From Domibacillus sp. DTU_2020_1001157_1_SI_ALB_TIR_016 (GTDB taxonomy: Bacteria > Bacillota > Bacilli > Bacillales > Domibacillaceae), in contig NZ_CP135439.1 in assembly GCF_032341995.1 (NCBI RefSeq), positions 248,001-312,000 of the forward strand: a DNA stretch of 64,000 nucleotides, written 5' to 3'. The notes under the pieces were generated by a model. It had not been told where the DNA came from. It ran no database searches and saw nothing but the letters and a program-made list of their open reading frames with translations. The translations under genes and the position numbers were made by a program. Of the stretch, positions 32,880 to 41,860 are shown piece after piece. Position 1 is the stretch's first letter; every line of letters begins with the position of its first letter.

Positions 32880-34211
32880 ATGGCGAAAGAAATCTTTATG
32901 CCAAAGCTGAGCAGCACGATGGAAACAGGAACCCTCCTTCAATGGTTTAAGGAAGAGGGAGACAGCGTCGAGATTGGCGAGCCGCTTTTTGAAATTATGA
33001 CCGACAAAATCAATATTGAAGTAGAGTCATATGATGAAGGCGTTTTATTAAAGAAATACTTTGGAGAAGACGACCAGGTGCCGGTGAATCATGTAATCGG
33101 CTACATTGGAACCGAAGGGGAAGACGTACCACAGGAAGCGCCAGGTGTATCGGGTGCTGAAGCAGAAAAAGCCGCTCCAACGGAAAACCCAGAGCCGCAG
33201 CTTGTTGCAGCGGGAAGTGCAGAAGCAGTGATCACAGACGAAAAGCCGCGGGCTACACCGGCCGCCCGGCATCTTGCCCGGACAGAAGGAATCGAGCTTC
33301 GTGACGTACAGGGCAGCGGCCCAAATGGACGCGTGCATAAAAAAGATGTAACGGCTCACGCAGAGGGCAGTCCGGTCGAGGCGAAAGCAACACCGCTTGC
33401 CCGCAAGGTTGCAGCAGGAGAAGGTGTCGATTTGTCCACTGTACAGGGAAGCGGCGCCAATGGCAAAGTCGTGAAACAAGATGTGATTTCCGCCAAGCGC
33501 ACAACAGCGCCTGCTGCGGATACATCGACGCGCAAAAAAATGTCGGGTATGCGCAAAGTGATCGCTGAACGTATGGTACAAAGCAAGCAGACAGCACCTC
33601 ACGTCACGATGACGAGCGAGATTGATATGACAAAAGTAAAAGAACTGCGTGCATCGCTTCTGCCAGTTGTGGAAAAGCAGACGGGCTTCCGCTTGTCATA
33701 CACGGAAATTCTAATAAAAGCAACAGCCGCTGCTCTGGCAAGGCATCCGGAAATCAACGTATCGCTTGAAGGCGATGAAATCGTCCAGCACGGCCACGTT
33801 CACCTCGGCCTTGCCGTAGCGGTGGCGGACGGTTTAATGGTGCCGGTCATTAAAGATGTGCTCGCTAAGGGGCTGGCGGAGCTGACACAGGATGCGAAAG
33901 AAATCAGCCAGCGGGCGCGTGAAAACAAGCTGCTCCCTGATCAAATGAAAGGGTCTACGTTTACGATCAGCAATGTTGGGATGTATGCCGTTGATATGTT
34001 TACGCCGGTCATTAATCAGCCAGAAAGCGCGATCTTGGGCGTAGGACGGATGCAGGACAAGCCAGTCGCGGTAAACGGAGCGCTTGAAATCCGGCCAATG
34101 CTGACACTCAGCTTGTCATTTGACCACCGTGTGATTGACGGGGCACCGGCAGCCGCCTTTTTAACGGAGCTTAAAGACATTTTAGAAAATCCATATGAGC
34201 TGCTTGTATAA
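32880..34211 (+). CDS. acoC: Dihydrolipoyl acyltransferase E2 with tandem subunit-binding domains
   Basis: 443 aa. Lipoyl domain 1-75 with the lipoylated Lys43 in EIMTDKINIEVES, a linker, then two peripheral subunit-binding domains (about 124-160, ATPAARHLARTEGI...GPNGRVHKKDV; about 169-205, ATPLARKVAAGEGV...GANGKVVKQDV), and the CoA acyltransferase domain ending with the catalytic DHRVIDG (about 413-419). The protein is longer than the approx. 400-aa B. subtilis AcoC, mostly because of linkers. Tandem binding domains could hold both E1 and E3 at once. Confidence 0.93.
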   Translation: MAKEIFMPKLSSTMETGTLLQWFKEEGDSVEIGEPLFEIMTDKINIEVESYDEGVLLKKYFGEDDQVPVNHVIGYIGTEGEDVPQEAPGVSGAEAEKAAPTENPEPQLVAAGSAEAVITDEKPRATPAARHLARTEGIELRDVQGSGPNGRVHKKDVTAHAEGSPVEAKATPLARKVAAGEGVDLSTVQGSGANGKVVKQDVISAKRTTAPAADTSTRKKMSGMRKVIAERMVQSKQTAPHVTMTSEIDMTKVKELRASLLPVVEKQTGFRLSYTEILIKATAAALARHPEINVSLEGDEIVQHGHVHLGLAVAVADGLMVPVIKDVLAKGLAELTQDAKEISQRARENKLLPDQMKGSTFTISNVGMYAVDMFTPVINQPESAILGVGRMQDKPVAVNGALEIRPMLTLSLSFDHRVIDGAPAAAFLTELKDILENPYELLV

Positions 34212-34223
34212 GGAGTGTAACTT

Positions 34224-35609
34224 ATGACATCATACGATATCGTCGTTGTAGGAGGCGGGCCAGGCGGCTATGTCGCCGCGCTTCACGCGGCAGAGCTTGG
34301 CAAAAGGACAGCATTAGTAGAACCAGATTTTTTAGGCGGCACGTGTTTAAACCGCGGCTGCATTCCGTCTAAAACACTGCTCAAGCATGCAGAAATCATA
34401 GAATCCATCGAAAAAGCGAAGAGCTGGGGCATTGAAACCGGGGAAATGACGCTTTCGTTCGATAAAATGAAAAAGCGGAAAAATGACGTGATTGAACGGC
34501 TGCGCGGCGGCATTGCGTTTTTGCTGAAACAGGGCAAAATCGATGTCTATAACGGCTTCGGCTCTGTTAAAGAAGGCGGGCGTGTAGCGGTCAAAACGGA
34601 ATCTGATGAAGAAACGATTCAGGCGGCGAAAGTGATCGTCGCTACCGGTTCAACACCGGCTGTACCGCCGATTCCTGGCCTTGACTCAGTTCGCTTTGAT
34701 ACGAGTGACACGATTTTTGATATTCCAGAGATTCCAAAGTCCGTCGTCATTATCGGCGGAGGGGTGATCGGTGTAGAGTTTGCCTGCATCTTCGCTTCTC
34801 TCAAGTCAAAAGTCACGGTCGTTGAAGCAGCGGATCGAATTGTACCGACAGAAGACATGGAAGCTGCCAAGCTGTTAGCAAAAGCGCTGAAGAAAAAAGG
34901 CGTCGCGATTCAAACAAAAGCGAAAGTGCAGTCGGTACGGGAAGAAAACGGGATCAAAATCGTCACCTGTGTGGATGCGAAAGAAAAAGAGTTTGAGGTG
35001 GAAGCCGATACACTGCTTGTCAGCACAGGAAGACGGCCGAATGTATCTGCAACCGGCGAGCTGAACTTAAACATGAATGGGCCGTTTATCGCTGTAAACG
35101 AGCGAATGGAAACGAGCAGTCCGAACGTTTACGCGGTCGGTGATGTAATTGGCGGCTGGCAGCTGGCCCACGCGGCAAGTGCAGAAGGAGTCGTGGCGGC
35201 AAACAATGCAGCCGGCGTCCCAGATATGATCGACTACAAAGTGATGCCGCGCTGTATTTATACATTGCCGGAAATTGCGGGGGTTGGCTTAACAGAAGAC
35301 GAAGCAAAAGCGCAGGGGATAGACGTACGGGTTGAGAAATTTGATTTTGCCGGAAGCGGAAAAGCGCTGGCAGCCGGCGAGCCGGAAGGATTTACGAAGA
35401 TCATGTACGAAGCGAAGTACGGTGAAATCATCGGTGTGGTGATGGCCGGCCCGCACGTAACGGAAATGATCTCTGAGGCTTCTGCATTTATGTATTTAGA
35501 AGGCACAGTGGATGAAGCAGCCAAAATGATTCATCCTCACCCAACGATCTCGGAAACATTTTTTGAAGCAGCGGTTCACGCGGTCAATAAGCTGAAGAAG
35601 CAAGCATAA
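34224..35609 (+). CDS. acoL: Dihydrolipoyl dehydrogenase E3
   Basis: 461-aa FAD disulfide reductase that re-oxidises the E2 lipoamide and reduces NAD. FAD motif VVVGGGPGGYVAALHA, redox disulfide Cys41/Cys46 in GGTCLNRGCIPSK, NAD motif IIGGGVIGVEFA and the C-terminal active-site HPHPTISE. 12 bp after acoC, 20 bp ahead of the first sorC gene. Confidence 0.95.
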   Translation: MTSYDIVVVGGGPGGYVAALHAAELGKRTALVEPDFLGGTCLNRGCIPSKTLLKHAEIIESIEKAKSWGIETGEMTLSFDKMKKRKNDVIERLRGGIAFLLKQGKIDVYNGFGSVKEGGRVAVKTESDEETIQAAKVIVATGSTPAVPPIPGLDSVRFDTSDTIFDIPEIPKSVVIIGGGVIGVEFACIFASLKSKVTVVEAADRIVPTEDMEAAKLLAKALKKKGVAIQTKAKVQSVREENGIKIVTCVDAKEKEFEVEADTLLVSTGRRPNVSATGELNLNMNGPFIAVNERMETSSPNVYAVGDVIGGWQLAHAASAEGVVAANNAAGVPDMIDYKVMPRCIYTLPEIAGVGLTEDEAKAQGIDVRVEKFDFAGSGKALAAGEPEGFTKIMYEAKYGEIIGVVMAGPHVTEMISEASAFMYLEGTVDEAAKMIHPHPTISETFFEAAVHAVNKLKKQA

Positions 35610-35629
35610 CCAAAAAAGGAGGCAGGAAC

Positions 35630-36571
35630 ATGGGAGGGGACGAACAAAAGCTGATGGTGAAAACTGCTTCGCTTTACTACCACGATGAATGGACACAGGC
35701 GCAAATTTCCAAGCAAATCGGCATGTCCCGTCCCATTGTCTCCCGGCTGCTTCAGCGGGCAAAGGATGCGGGAATTGTCGAAGTGTTTATTAAGGATGAA
35801 ACGGTTCACACAGTTGCCTTGGAACAGCGGCTTGAAGCAGTATACGGCCTTGACGAAGCAGTTGTCGTGCCTCAAAGCCGGGCGCAGGGCCATTCTATGA
35901 AAAGTGCTGTTGCAGCAGCCGGTGCGTACTATGCCGCTAAAAAAACCAGGAATGTGAACCGCCTCGGTATTTCCTGGGGAACCACTGTGGCGGAGCTCGT
36001 GAAGCATTTTCCGTTTGATAAGCGTCCGGATTTGCACATTGTCCCGCTTGAAGGCGGGATGGGAAGGGCATCGATCGATATTCACGCGAATCACCTGGCT
36101 TATGAGCTGGCGAAAAAAAGCGGCGCCTCCTGTTCGTATTTATATGCACCGGCGATTGTGGATTCAGAAGAAATGAAAAATCACTTTATGAAGATGGCTG
36201 ACATTAAAAGTGTACTTCATGAAGGAGCCAGTGTGGAAATGGCGATTATCGGCGTAGGCAATCCGCACGAAGATTCGACGCTTGAGAAAGTAGGCTACCT
36301 TCGTAAAGAAGAAGCGGAATCTCTTAAAGAAGCAGGAGCAGCGGGTGATGTTGGATTTCGTTTTTTTAATGACCACGGCTCCGCCATTGATCACCCTTTT
36401 AACAACAGAGTGGTCGGCATTCCGCTTGAGCAGCTTAAACAAATTCCATCCGTCATGGCGGTGGCAGATGGAACGAATAAACAAAGAAGCATGAAGGGTC
36501 TTCTCGCAAGCGGAATCGTCAATGTATTAGTCATTGATGAAGGCTTGGCCATGGCGCTTCTGAACAATTGA
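35630..36571 (+). CDS. SorC-family transcriptional regulator, copy 1
   Basis: 313 aa. N-terminal winged HTH (about 8-55: LYYHDEWTQAQISKQIGMSR) and a C-terminal sugar-phosphate-binding domain of the SorC/DeoR-C type (RLGISWGTTVAEL, VPLEGGMGRASIDIHAN, VGVGNPH-like IIGVGNPHEDST). SorC proteins are tetrameric and respond to phosphorylated sugars or polyols. The gene is the fifth of the aco unit (20-bp gap), so it is probably autoregulated through the operator at 30808-30842. Clearly paralogous to the next gene. Confidence 0.9.
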   Translation: MGGDEQKLMVKTASLYYHDEWTQAQISKQIGMSRPIVSRLLQRAKDAGIVEVFIKDETVHTVALEQRLEAVYGLDEAVVVPQSRAQGHSMKSAVAAAGAYYAAKKTRNVNRLGISWGTTVAELVKHFPFDKRPDLHIVPLEGGMGRASIDIHANHLAYELAKKSGASCSYLYAPAIVDSEEMKNHFMKMADIKSVLHEGASVEMAIIGVGNPHEDSTLEKVGYLRKEEAESLKEAGAAGDVGFRFFNDHGSAIDHPFNNRVVGIPLEQLKQIPSVMAVADGTNKQRSMKGLLASGIVNVLVIDEGLAMALLNN

Positions 36572-36590
36572 TTGAGGCGCTTACAAAAGA

Positions 36591-36619
36591 ACACATCTGA
36601 AACAAGGTGTGTCTTTTTC
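36591..36619 (+). terminator. Terminator after the first sorC gene
   Basis: Stem ACACATCT / AGGTGTGT, 6-nt loop, CTTTTTC tail; ends the aco transcript. Confidence 0.7.
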
Positions 36620-36632
36620 TTCCTTTTCTTAA

Positions 36633-36646
36633 AGAAAACGCTCTCA
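36633..36646. promoter_or_regulatory. cre-like site upstream of the second sorC gene
   Basis: AGAAAACGCTCTCA fits the cre consensus in 13 of 14 positions (first T is A). It ends 14 bp before the extended -10 element, overlapping the -35 region. Confidence 0.45.
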
Positions 36647-36660
36647 TTTTTGCGTGTAAT

Positions 36661-36669
36661 TGTTATAAT
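36661..36669 (+). promoter_or_regulatory. Extended -10 promoter of the second sorC gene
   Basis: TGTTATAAT is a perfect extended -10 (TGNTATAAT); there is no good -35 box, which the extension can offset. 65 bp ahead of the start codon. Confidence 0.55.
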
Positions 36670-36734
36670 AAAATAGAAAGAGACGTATTACGTCCTGCAC
36701 ATTATTTATGACATAAACAAAAAGAGGGATTTCA

Positions 36735-37679
36735 ATGTTAAGCTGGGAAGAGCGCCGTCAACTTGTGAAGGTGGCGAATTTATATTATACGGAAGGCTGG
36801 ACACAGCAGCAGATTGCCAAAAAAGTCGGGGTGTCCCGTCCAGTGATTTCTAAAATGCTGCAGCGGGCAAAGGACGCCGGCATAGTAGAAGTGTACATAA
36901 AAGACGAAAGTGTGCATACGGTAGAGCTGGAGAAAGGATTGGAAGAAAAGTTCGGTCTTCAAGATACCGTAGTAGTTCCATCGGTCGGTTTTACACCAGA
37001 TATGGTGCGCCGTGCGGTCGGGCAGGCTGCTGCTCATTATGTGTCACGTCATTTAAAAACAGATGTGGAGCGGCTCGGCATTTCCTGGGGGACGACACTG
37101 TCTGAATTTGTAAAGGAATATCCATTTGAGCGGCGGGAGAATATGAATATTGTGCCGCTTGTCGGCGGCATGGGAACAAAAAGTGTAGAGATTCATGCCA
37201 ACCAGCTGGCGTACGAGCTGGCGAAAAAAATGAACGGCACCTGCTCATACTTGTACGCACCTGCCATTGTAGAATCAGTCGAATTAACTGAGCGGCTCGT
37301 ACAAATGCAGGATATTGCCCAGGTGCTCGAAGAAGGAAAAAATGTAGAAGTAGCGATTGTTGGAATCGGGAACCCGCACAAGGGATCTACGATGAAAGAC
37401 ATCGGCTATATCCATGAAACAGATATCCAAAGCTTGAAAAAAGCAGGAGCCATCGGAGACATCGGTTCCCGCTTTTTCGATCAGGATGGTGTCCCGATTG
37501 AACATGAATTAAACAAGCGGATTATCGGTCTCCGGCTGAGAGACTTAAAGAACATTCCGTACGTGATCGGCATTGTCGAGGGAACCTACAAAGCGGAAAG
37601 CATCGAAGCAGCCCTGAAAGGCGGCTACGTACAAACGCTCATTACCGATGAACAAACCGCATTAGCTCTTTTAAACTAA
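36735..37679 (+). CDS. SorC-family transcriptional regulator, copy 2
   Basis: 314 aa, same architecture as copy 1 and alike along the whole length (both share GWTQ-type HTH, SWGTT, GGMG, IHANQLAYELAKK, YLYAPAIV and GNPH motifs). It has its own extended -10 promoter and cre-like site and is separated from copy 1 by a terminator. The presence of two paralogues and of two matching operators (aco, gut) suggests a division of labour or a mixed oligomer. AAAGAGGG lies 8 nt before the ATG. Confidence 0.9.
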   Translation: MLSWEERRQLVKVANLYYTEGWTQQQIAKKVGVSRPVISKMLQRAKDAGIVEVYIKDESVHTVELEKGLEEKFGLQDTVVVPSVGFTPDMVRRAVGQAAAHYVSRHLKTDVERLGISWGTTLSEFVKEYPFERRENMNIVPLVGGMGTKSVEIHANQLAYELAKKMNGTCSYLYAPAIVESVELTERLVQMQDIAQVLEEGKNVEVAIVGIGNPHKGSTMKDIGYIHETDIQSLKKAGAIGDIGSRFFDQDGVPIEHELNKRIIGLRLRDLKNIPYVIGIVEGTYKAESIEAALKGGYVQTLITDEQTALALLN

Positions 37680-37695
37680 ATCATTGCCGTTTAAG

Positions 37696-37721
37696 CTGCC
37701 GGAGGTTTCTGGCAGTTTTTT
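37696..37721 (+). terminator. Terminator after the second sorC gene
   Basis: Stem CTGCC(GGA) / (TTC)TGGCAG followed by T6. Confidence 0.75.
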
Positions 37722-37774
37722 CATTTGTTTTGTTTCAGCACAATTGTGTACAAAGCGAAGGATAAAAACTGTGA

Positions 37775-37788
37775 TGAAAACGCATACA
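37775..37788. promoter_or_regulatory. cre-like site upstream of the Gat regulator
   Basis: TGAAAACGCATACA fits the cre consensus in 13 of 14 positions, about 50 bp ahead of the regulator start; suggests catabolite repression of the whole Gat operon. Confidence 0.5.
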
Positions 37789-37838
37789 TTTTTAGAAAAA
37801 ATCGTGATAGCATGTAATTAAGCAAGGAGGTCATATTG

Positions 37839-39950
37839 ATGTATCTGGACGAAAGAAGCAGCTTATTGTTAAAAGACCTCGTTTTCAATCCTCATGTTAA
37901 AAACAAGGATTTAGAGGAAAAGTACGGGCTGAGCCGGCGCCAGGTCGGTTACAGTATTAACAAAATTAACAGCTGGCTGACCTCAAATAATTTGCCTGTT
38001 ATTGAAAGGACAAAAAACGGATTTTTTATCATTCAAACAGAAGTCCGCTCTTACTTTAAAATGGATCATCAAGCAGAGGCCGCCGGGCAGCCGTACATTT
38101 TTTCTGAGAATGAACGGTCAGAGCTCATCTTACTTATGATTTTAAGCAAAAGGGAGGAATTGTCGCTTATCCATTTTACCAGTGCTCTATGTGTAAGCAA
38201 GAATACCATTTTAAATGATTTGAAAATGGCTCAAACGCTGCTGCAGCCGCACGGTCTTGAAGTAGGTTACTCCCGGCAGAGCGGGTACGAAATGATCGGA
38301 AGTGAGATTCAAAAAAGAAAATTTCTGATTCATCTTGTGCAAAGAATACTTGAAAAAGAGCATGGGGAATGGGCTCTTGAAAGTGTCAAAGAAATTCATA
38401 AACAAAGAAAAGCGGATATTCAGCAATGGCTTGAGCAAGTAGAACAGCAGTTGAATTTAACGTTTACCGACGAAAAAATGAAGCAGCTTCCTTACATCCT
38501 TGCGATTACACTGGAGAGAATTGAGCAATTTGAACGAATTGATGCGGCATTTTGTATTCATTACGAGGAACTGTCAGATACGAAAGAATATCAGGCGGTC
38601 GAGCTGCTTTTGCAAGGTGATAAAACCATTCCAAGGGAAGAGCGGCTGTTTATCGCCTTAAACCTCCTGGCATCCAATGTTTCTTCCTATGAGGTCCTGA
38701 CAGATACAGATCTTCCTGAACTCGTAAAAGCAGTAGAAACCACCTTGCACTTGTTTGAAAAAAATGCCTGCATTGAGCTAAAGGAAAAAGAAAACTTAAC
38801 CCGGCTTATTTTTATTCATATGAAGCCGGCTTATTACCGGATCAAGTATCATCTGACCACTTCTAACCAGTACGCCGAAAAAATTGATGCAGAATTTGGA
38901 GAACTTCATTTTTTAATTAAGCAGTCTATCGCGCCGTTAGAAGAACTGATTGGAGAGCCCATTCCAGAAAGTGAGATCGTCTACTTAACGATGTTTATAG
39001 GGGGATGGCTCGAACGGCAGGGGGACCGGATCGACAGCAAAATACGGGCGGTCGTGGTTTGTCCAAACGGATTGTCAGTTTCAAAGCTGATGAGACAAAC
39101 ACTTCAAACCATTTTTCCGGAGTTTTTATTTTGGGATTCTCTATCGATCAGAGAATTTCAGCAGTATACGCGCGAGTACGAATTGGTTTTTGCCCCGCAT
39201 GTACTGCTGACGGATAAACCCCTGTTTATTGTAAAGCAGCTGCCGACGGAAGAAGAGAAAATGCAGCTTAGGAAACGGGTGATGCAGGAGTTATATGGAT
39301 ATGTGCCATCCGCCCTGAATGTGGAAGAAATTTTTTCAATTATTCACAAGTATGGCCAGATCAAAGACGAAAAAAAGCTAAAAAAAGAATTACAGACACT
39401 GCTCGAGGCGAAGCAGGCAGGGGCAGGAATTCAAACGCTGAAAAAACAGGAGCGGCTGGACTTGACCCATTTTATCAACGAAAGCACGCTGACCATTGTC
39501 CCGTCTGTGTCCGATTGGAAAGAAGCCATCCGTCTGGCCGCAGCTCCGCTCGTTCAAGCCGGGAAAATCGAGCCGGAATACACAGAAGCGATGATCAAAG
39601 AACACAACTACGAAAATCCTTATATGGTTTTGGGAAAACATGTCGCTATCCCTCATGCGAGCCCGGAAAAAGGCGTGCACGAAACAGCGATGGGCCTGCT
39701 GTGCATCGAGGATGGTGTGCCATTTTCAGACCATTTTCATATTCATTTAGTGGTCGTGATCGCGGCAAAAGACAAAGAAAAGCATATTCGAGCATTGTTT
39801 CAGCTTTCACAGCTGGCGCTTGAGCACGAAGAAGTTCAGCGAATAGCAAAAGCAAAAAGCAAAGCGGACGCTGCCGGGAGAATTAAAATGTGTATAGAAA
39901 AGGGTGAGCAAAATGGACAGTCACATTACCTTAACGAAACAGCTGATTGA
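37839..39950 (+). CDS. PRD-containing transcriptional activator with EIIB- and EIIA-like domains
   Basis: 703 aa. N-terminal HTH (YGLSRRQVGYSINKIN) and a second HTH (about 105-160, CVSKNTILNDLKMAQ), two PRD domains (about 190-395), an EIIB(Gat)-like domain with Cys408 in VVVCPNGLSVSKLM and a C-terminal EIIA(Fru/Mtl)-like domain with His606 in VAIPHASPEKG. This is the MtlR/LicR architecture: the PTS phosphorylates the PRDs and EII-like domains to tune activation by sugar supply and by HPr. It heads the Gat-type operon and overlaps the EIIA gene by 38 bp. TTG at 37836 is possible, but ATG at 37839 has better spacing to AAGGAGG. Confidence 0.9.
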   Translation: MYLDERSSLLLKDLVFNPHVKNKDLEEKYGLSRRQVGYSINKINSWLTSNNLPVIERTKNGFFIIQTEVRSYFKMDHQAEAAGQPYIFSENERSELILLMILSKREELSLIHFTSALCVSKNTILNDLKMAQTLLQPHGLEVGYSRQSGYEMIGSEIQKRKFLIHLVQRILEKEHGEWALESVKEIHKQRKADIQQWLEQVEQQLNLTFTDEKMKQLPYILAITLERIEQFERIDAAFCIHYEELSDTKEYQAVELLLQGDKTIPREERLFIALNLLASNVSSYEVLTDTDLPELVKAVETTLHLFEKNACIELKEKENLTRLIFIHMKPAYYRIKYHLTTSNQYAEKIDAEFGELHFLIKQSIAPLEELIGEPIPESEIVYLTMFIGGWLERQGDRIDSKIRAVVVCPNGLSVSKLMRQTLQTIFPEFLFWDSLSIREFQQYTREYELVFAPHVLLTDKPLFIVKQLPTEEEKMQLRKRVMQELYGYVPSALNVEEIFSIIHKYGQIKDEKKLKKELQTLLEAKQAGAGIQTLKKQERLDLTHFINESTLTIVPSVSDWKEAIRLAAAPLVQAGKIEPEYTEAMIKEHNYENPYMVLGKHVAIPHASPEKGVHETAMGLLCIEDGVPFSDHFHIHLVVVIAAKDKEKHIRALFQLSQLALEHEEVQRIAKAKSKADAAGRIKMCIEKGEQNGQSHYLNETAD

Positions 39951-40392
39951 ACTTCAAGCAAATCACCGCTCAAGCTCAGCTGTTATTGAGCACTTGTTTG
40001 AAAAACTGCATACACACCAGTATGTAAAGGAATCTTTTTTAGAAGCCGTGTTGAAGAGGGAGGAAATCTACCCGACCGGATTGCCGCTTTCAAAAATGGG
40101 TGTGGCCATTCCGCACACGGACTCAGAGCATGTGTTAAAGCCGGCTATCGCGGTCAGTGTCCTGCAAAACCCGGTTGTATTCAATATGATGGGCAGCCCG
40201 GACACACAAATTAGTGTCGATATTGTACTGATGCTGGCAATCTCTGATCCGAAAAAGCAGCTGGCCATGCTGCAGCGGCTGATGAATGTTTTTCAGGATG
40301 AACAAGCGATGGAAGCCATTAAAAATGCCGAGGCAGAAGAAAAAATTGTCGAGCTGCTGAATAATAAATTGCAGCTTATCGAAATAAAGTAA
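39913..40392 (+). CDS. PTS EIIA component, galactitol type
   Basis: 159 aa PTS_EIIA_2 domain. His68 in GVAIPHTDSEHV is the phosphorylation site that takes phosphate from HPr and hands it to the EIIB 41861-42139. The sequence resembles GatA of the galactitol system. An in-frame GTG at 39904 overlaps the AAAGGGTGA ribosome site, so ATG 39913 is the start. Overlaps the regulator gene by 38 bp. Confidence 0.88.
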   Translation: MDSHITLTKQLIELQANHRSSSAVIEHLFEKLHTHQYVKESFLEAVLKREEIYPTGLPLSKMGVAIPHTDSEHVLKPAIAVSVLQNPVVFNMMGSPDTQISVDIVLMLAISDPKKQLAMLQRLMNVFQDEQAMEAIKNAEAEEKIVELLNNKLQLIEIK

Positions 40393-40394
40393 GG

Positions 40395-40408
40395 TGAAAG
40401 CGCTTTAA
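40395..40408. promoter_or_regulatory. cre-like site before the EIIC gene
   Basis: TGAAAGCGCTTTAA fits the cre consensus in 13 of 14 positions and lies between the EIIA stop and the EIIC start, where bound CcpA would act as a roadblock inside the operon. Confidence 0.5.
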
Positions 40409-40434
40409 TCTCATATTAATCAGGGGGTGTAAAC

Positions 40435-41841
40435 ATGATTAAAGATGTTGTGGATTTTGTATTAGATTTAGGGCCATCCATTATGCTTCCCATTATTATG
40501 CTTGCGTTTGGACTTATTTTAAAACAGGGATTTAATAAGTCGTTCCGAGCGGCTTTAACCATCGGTATCGGCTTCGTCGGAATTAATCTTGTGATTGGTC
40601 TGCTTATGGAAGCGCTCGGGCCTGCCACACAAGCCATGGTCAAATCATTAGGGCTCAGCCTAGACATCCTGGATGTCGGCTGGCCGATCGGCGCGGCTAT
40701 TTCATTCGGTACACCGGTGGCCCCGCTTATGATTCCGCTTATTCTCATATTGAATGTAATTATGCTTTCGTTAAACTGGACGAAAACATTGAATGTCGAT
40801 ATTTGGAATTTCTGGCACCTTATTTTCGCCGCTTCTATTGCGTACTATGCGTACGACAATATGCTGCTCGCTATTGTAGTCGGCCTGGTTGTTTCCGCGA
40901 TTACCTTGAAACTGGCGGACTGGACGGCTCCGACAATCGAGCATCACTTCGGGTTGAAGGGTGTATCGATGGCCCATTCCGAAACCGTTAACTTTGCACC
41001 ACTCATGTATGCATCTAACCGAGTCATTGACAAAATACCTGGACTGAATAAGCTGCATGCCGATCCTGAAACCTTGAAAAAACGCTTTGGTATTTTCGGC
41101 GAACCGCTTGTTATGGGGCTTGTGCTGGGGATGTTAATTGGCCTTCTTGGCGGATATGACGCGAAAGGCGTTCTGACGCTGGGCGTGCAAATGTCAGCTG
41201 TCCTCATTTTAATGCCGCGAATGGTTGCCCTGCTGATGGAAGGGCTTATCCCGATCTCGGAAGGCGCGCGCGATTATATTAACCGGAAATTTCCCGGGAA
41301 AAACGTGTACATTGGGCTTGATACAGCCATCGTCATCGGGCACCCGGCTAATATGGCTGTAGCGCTTTTAATGGTTCCGATCACAATCCTGCTGGCAGTG
41401 ATTCTGCCTTACAACAACATGCTTCCATTTGCTGATTTATCCGTGCTTCCATTTACCGTTGTCTGGGCAGTTGCTGCTGCTAGAGGCAATATTATTCGCG
41501 GATTAATTAACAGTATCTTTACGCTGATGATTGTGTTCTTTTTGGCAACAAACCTGGCAGATCTTGCAACGACGATGGGACGTGCAGTCGGCTTTGCTTT
41601 CCCTGAAGGGGCCACATTAATTTCGGGGATTGACCTTGGATCACACGTTCTTCCATGGATTATCCTTCGCCTGCTTGATCCGTCTAATCCTTATTTCTTT
41701 GCCGCAATCGGCGCAGCCGTTGTGTACGCCTCGCTTTGGTACTGGGTACGCAACGATATCCGCAAGCAGTACGCCAAGGAAATGGGCCTTGATGCACAGC
41801 CCGAAAATGGAGCAGATAAAAAACTTGAAAACATTAATTAA
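40435..41841 (+). CDS. gatC: PTS EIIC component, galactitol type
   Basis: 468-aa polytopic permease of the EIIC-Gat family. The N-terminal region (VLDLGPSIMLPIIMLAFGLILKQG) and AAISFGTPVAPLMIP match GatC-like proteins; about nine to ten TM segments. It moves and phosphorylates a hexitol or related polyol together with EIIA and EIIB. The specific sugar cannot be read, since this family includes galactitol, arabitol and other polyol systems. Ribosome site AGGGGGTG 6 nt before ATG. Confidence 0.9.
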   Translation: MIKDVVDFVLDLGPSIMLPIIMLAFGLILKQGFNKSFRAALTIGIGFVGINLVIGLLMEALGPATQAMVKSLGLSLDILDVGWPIGAAISFGTPVAPLMIPLILILNVIMLSLNWTKTLNVDIWNFWHLIFAASIAYYAYDNMLLAIVVGLVVSAITLKLADWTAPTIEHHFGLKGVSMAHSETVNFAPLMYASNRVIDKIPGLNKLHADPETLKKRFGIFGEPLVMGLVLGMLIGLLGGYDAKGVLTLGVQMSAVLILMPRMVALLMEGLIPISEGARDYINRKFPGKNVYIGLDTAIVIGHPANMAVALLMVPITILLAVILPYNNMLPFADLSVLPFTVVWAVAAARGNIIRGLINSIFTLMIVFFLATNLADLATTMGRAVGFAFPEGATLISGIDLGSHVLPWIILRLLDPSNPYFFAAIGAAVVYASLWYWVRNDIRKQYAKEMGLDAQPENGADKKLENIN

Positions 41842-41860
41842 TTATTAGGGGGAATAAAGA

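Noticed and set aside
37839..39950. RNA antiterminator (BglG/LicT type) and RAT site
   Set aside because: The protein has DNA-binding HTHs plus EIIB/EIIA-like domains as in MtlR/LicR activators, and no RAT-terminator overlap was found upstream.
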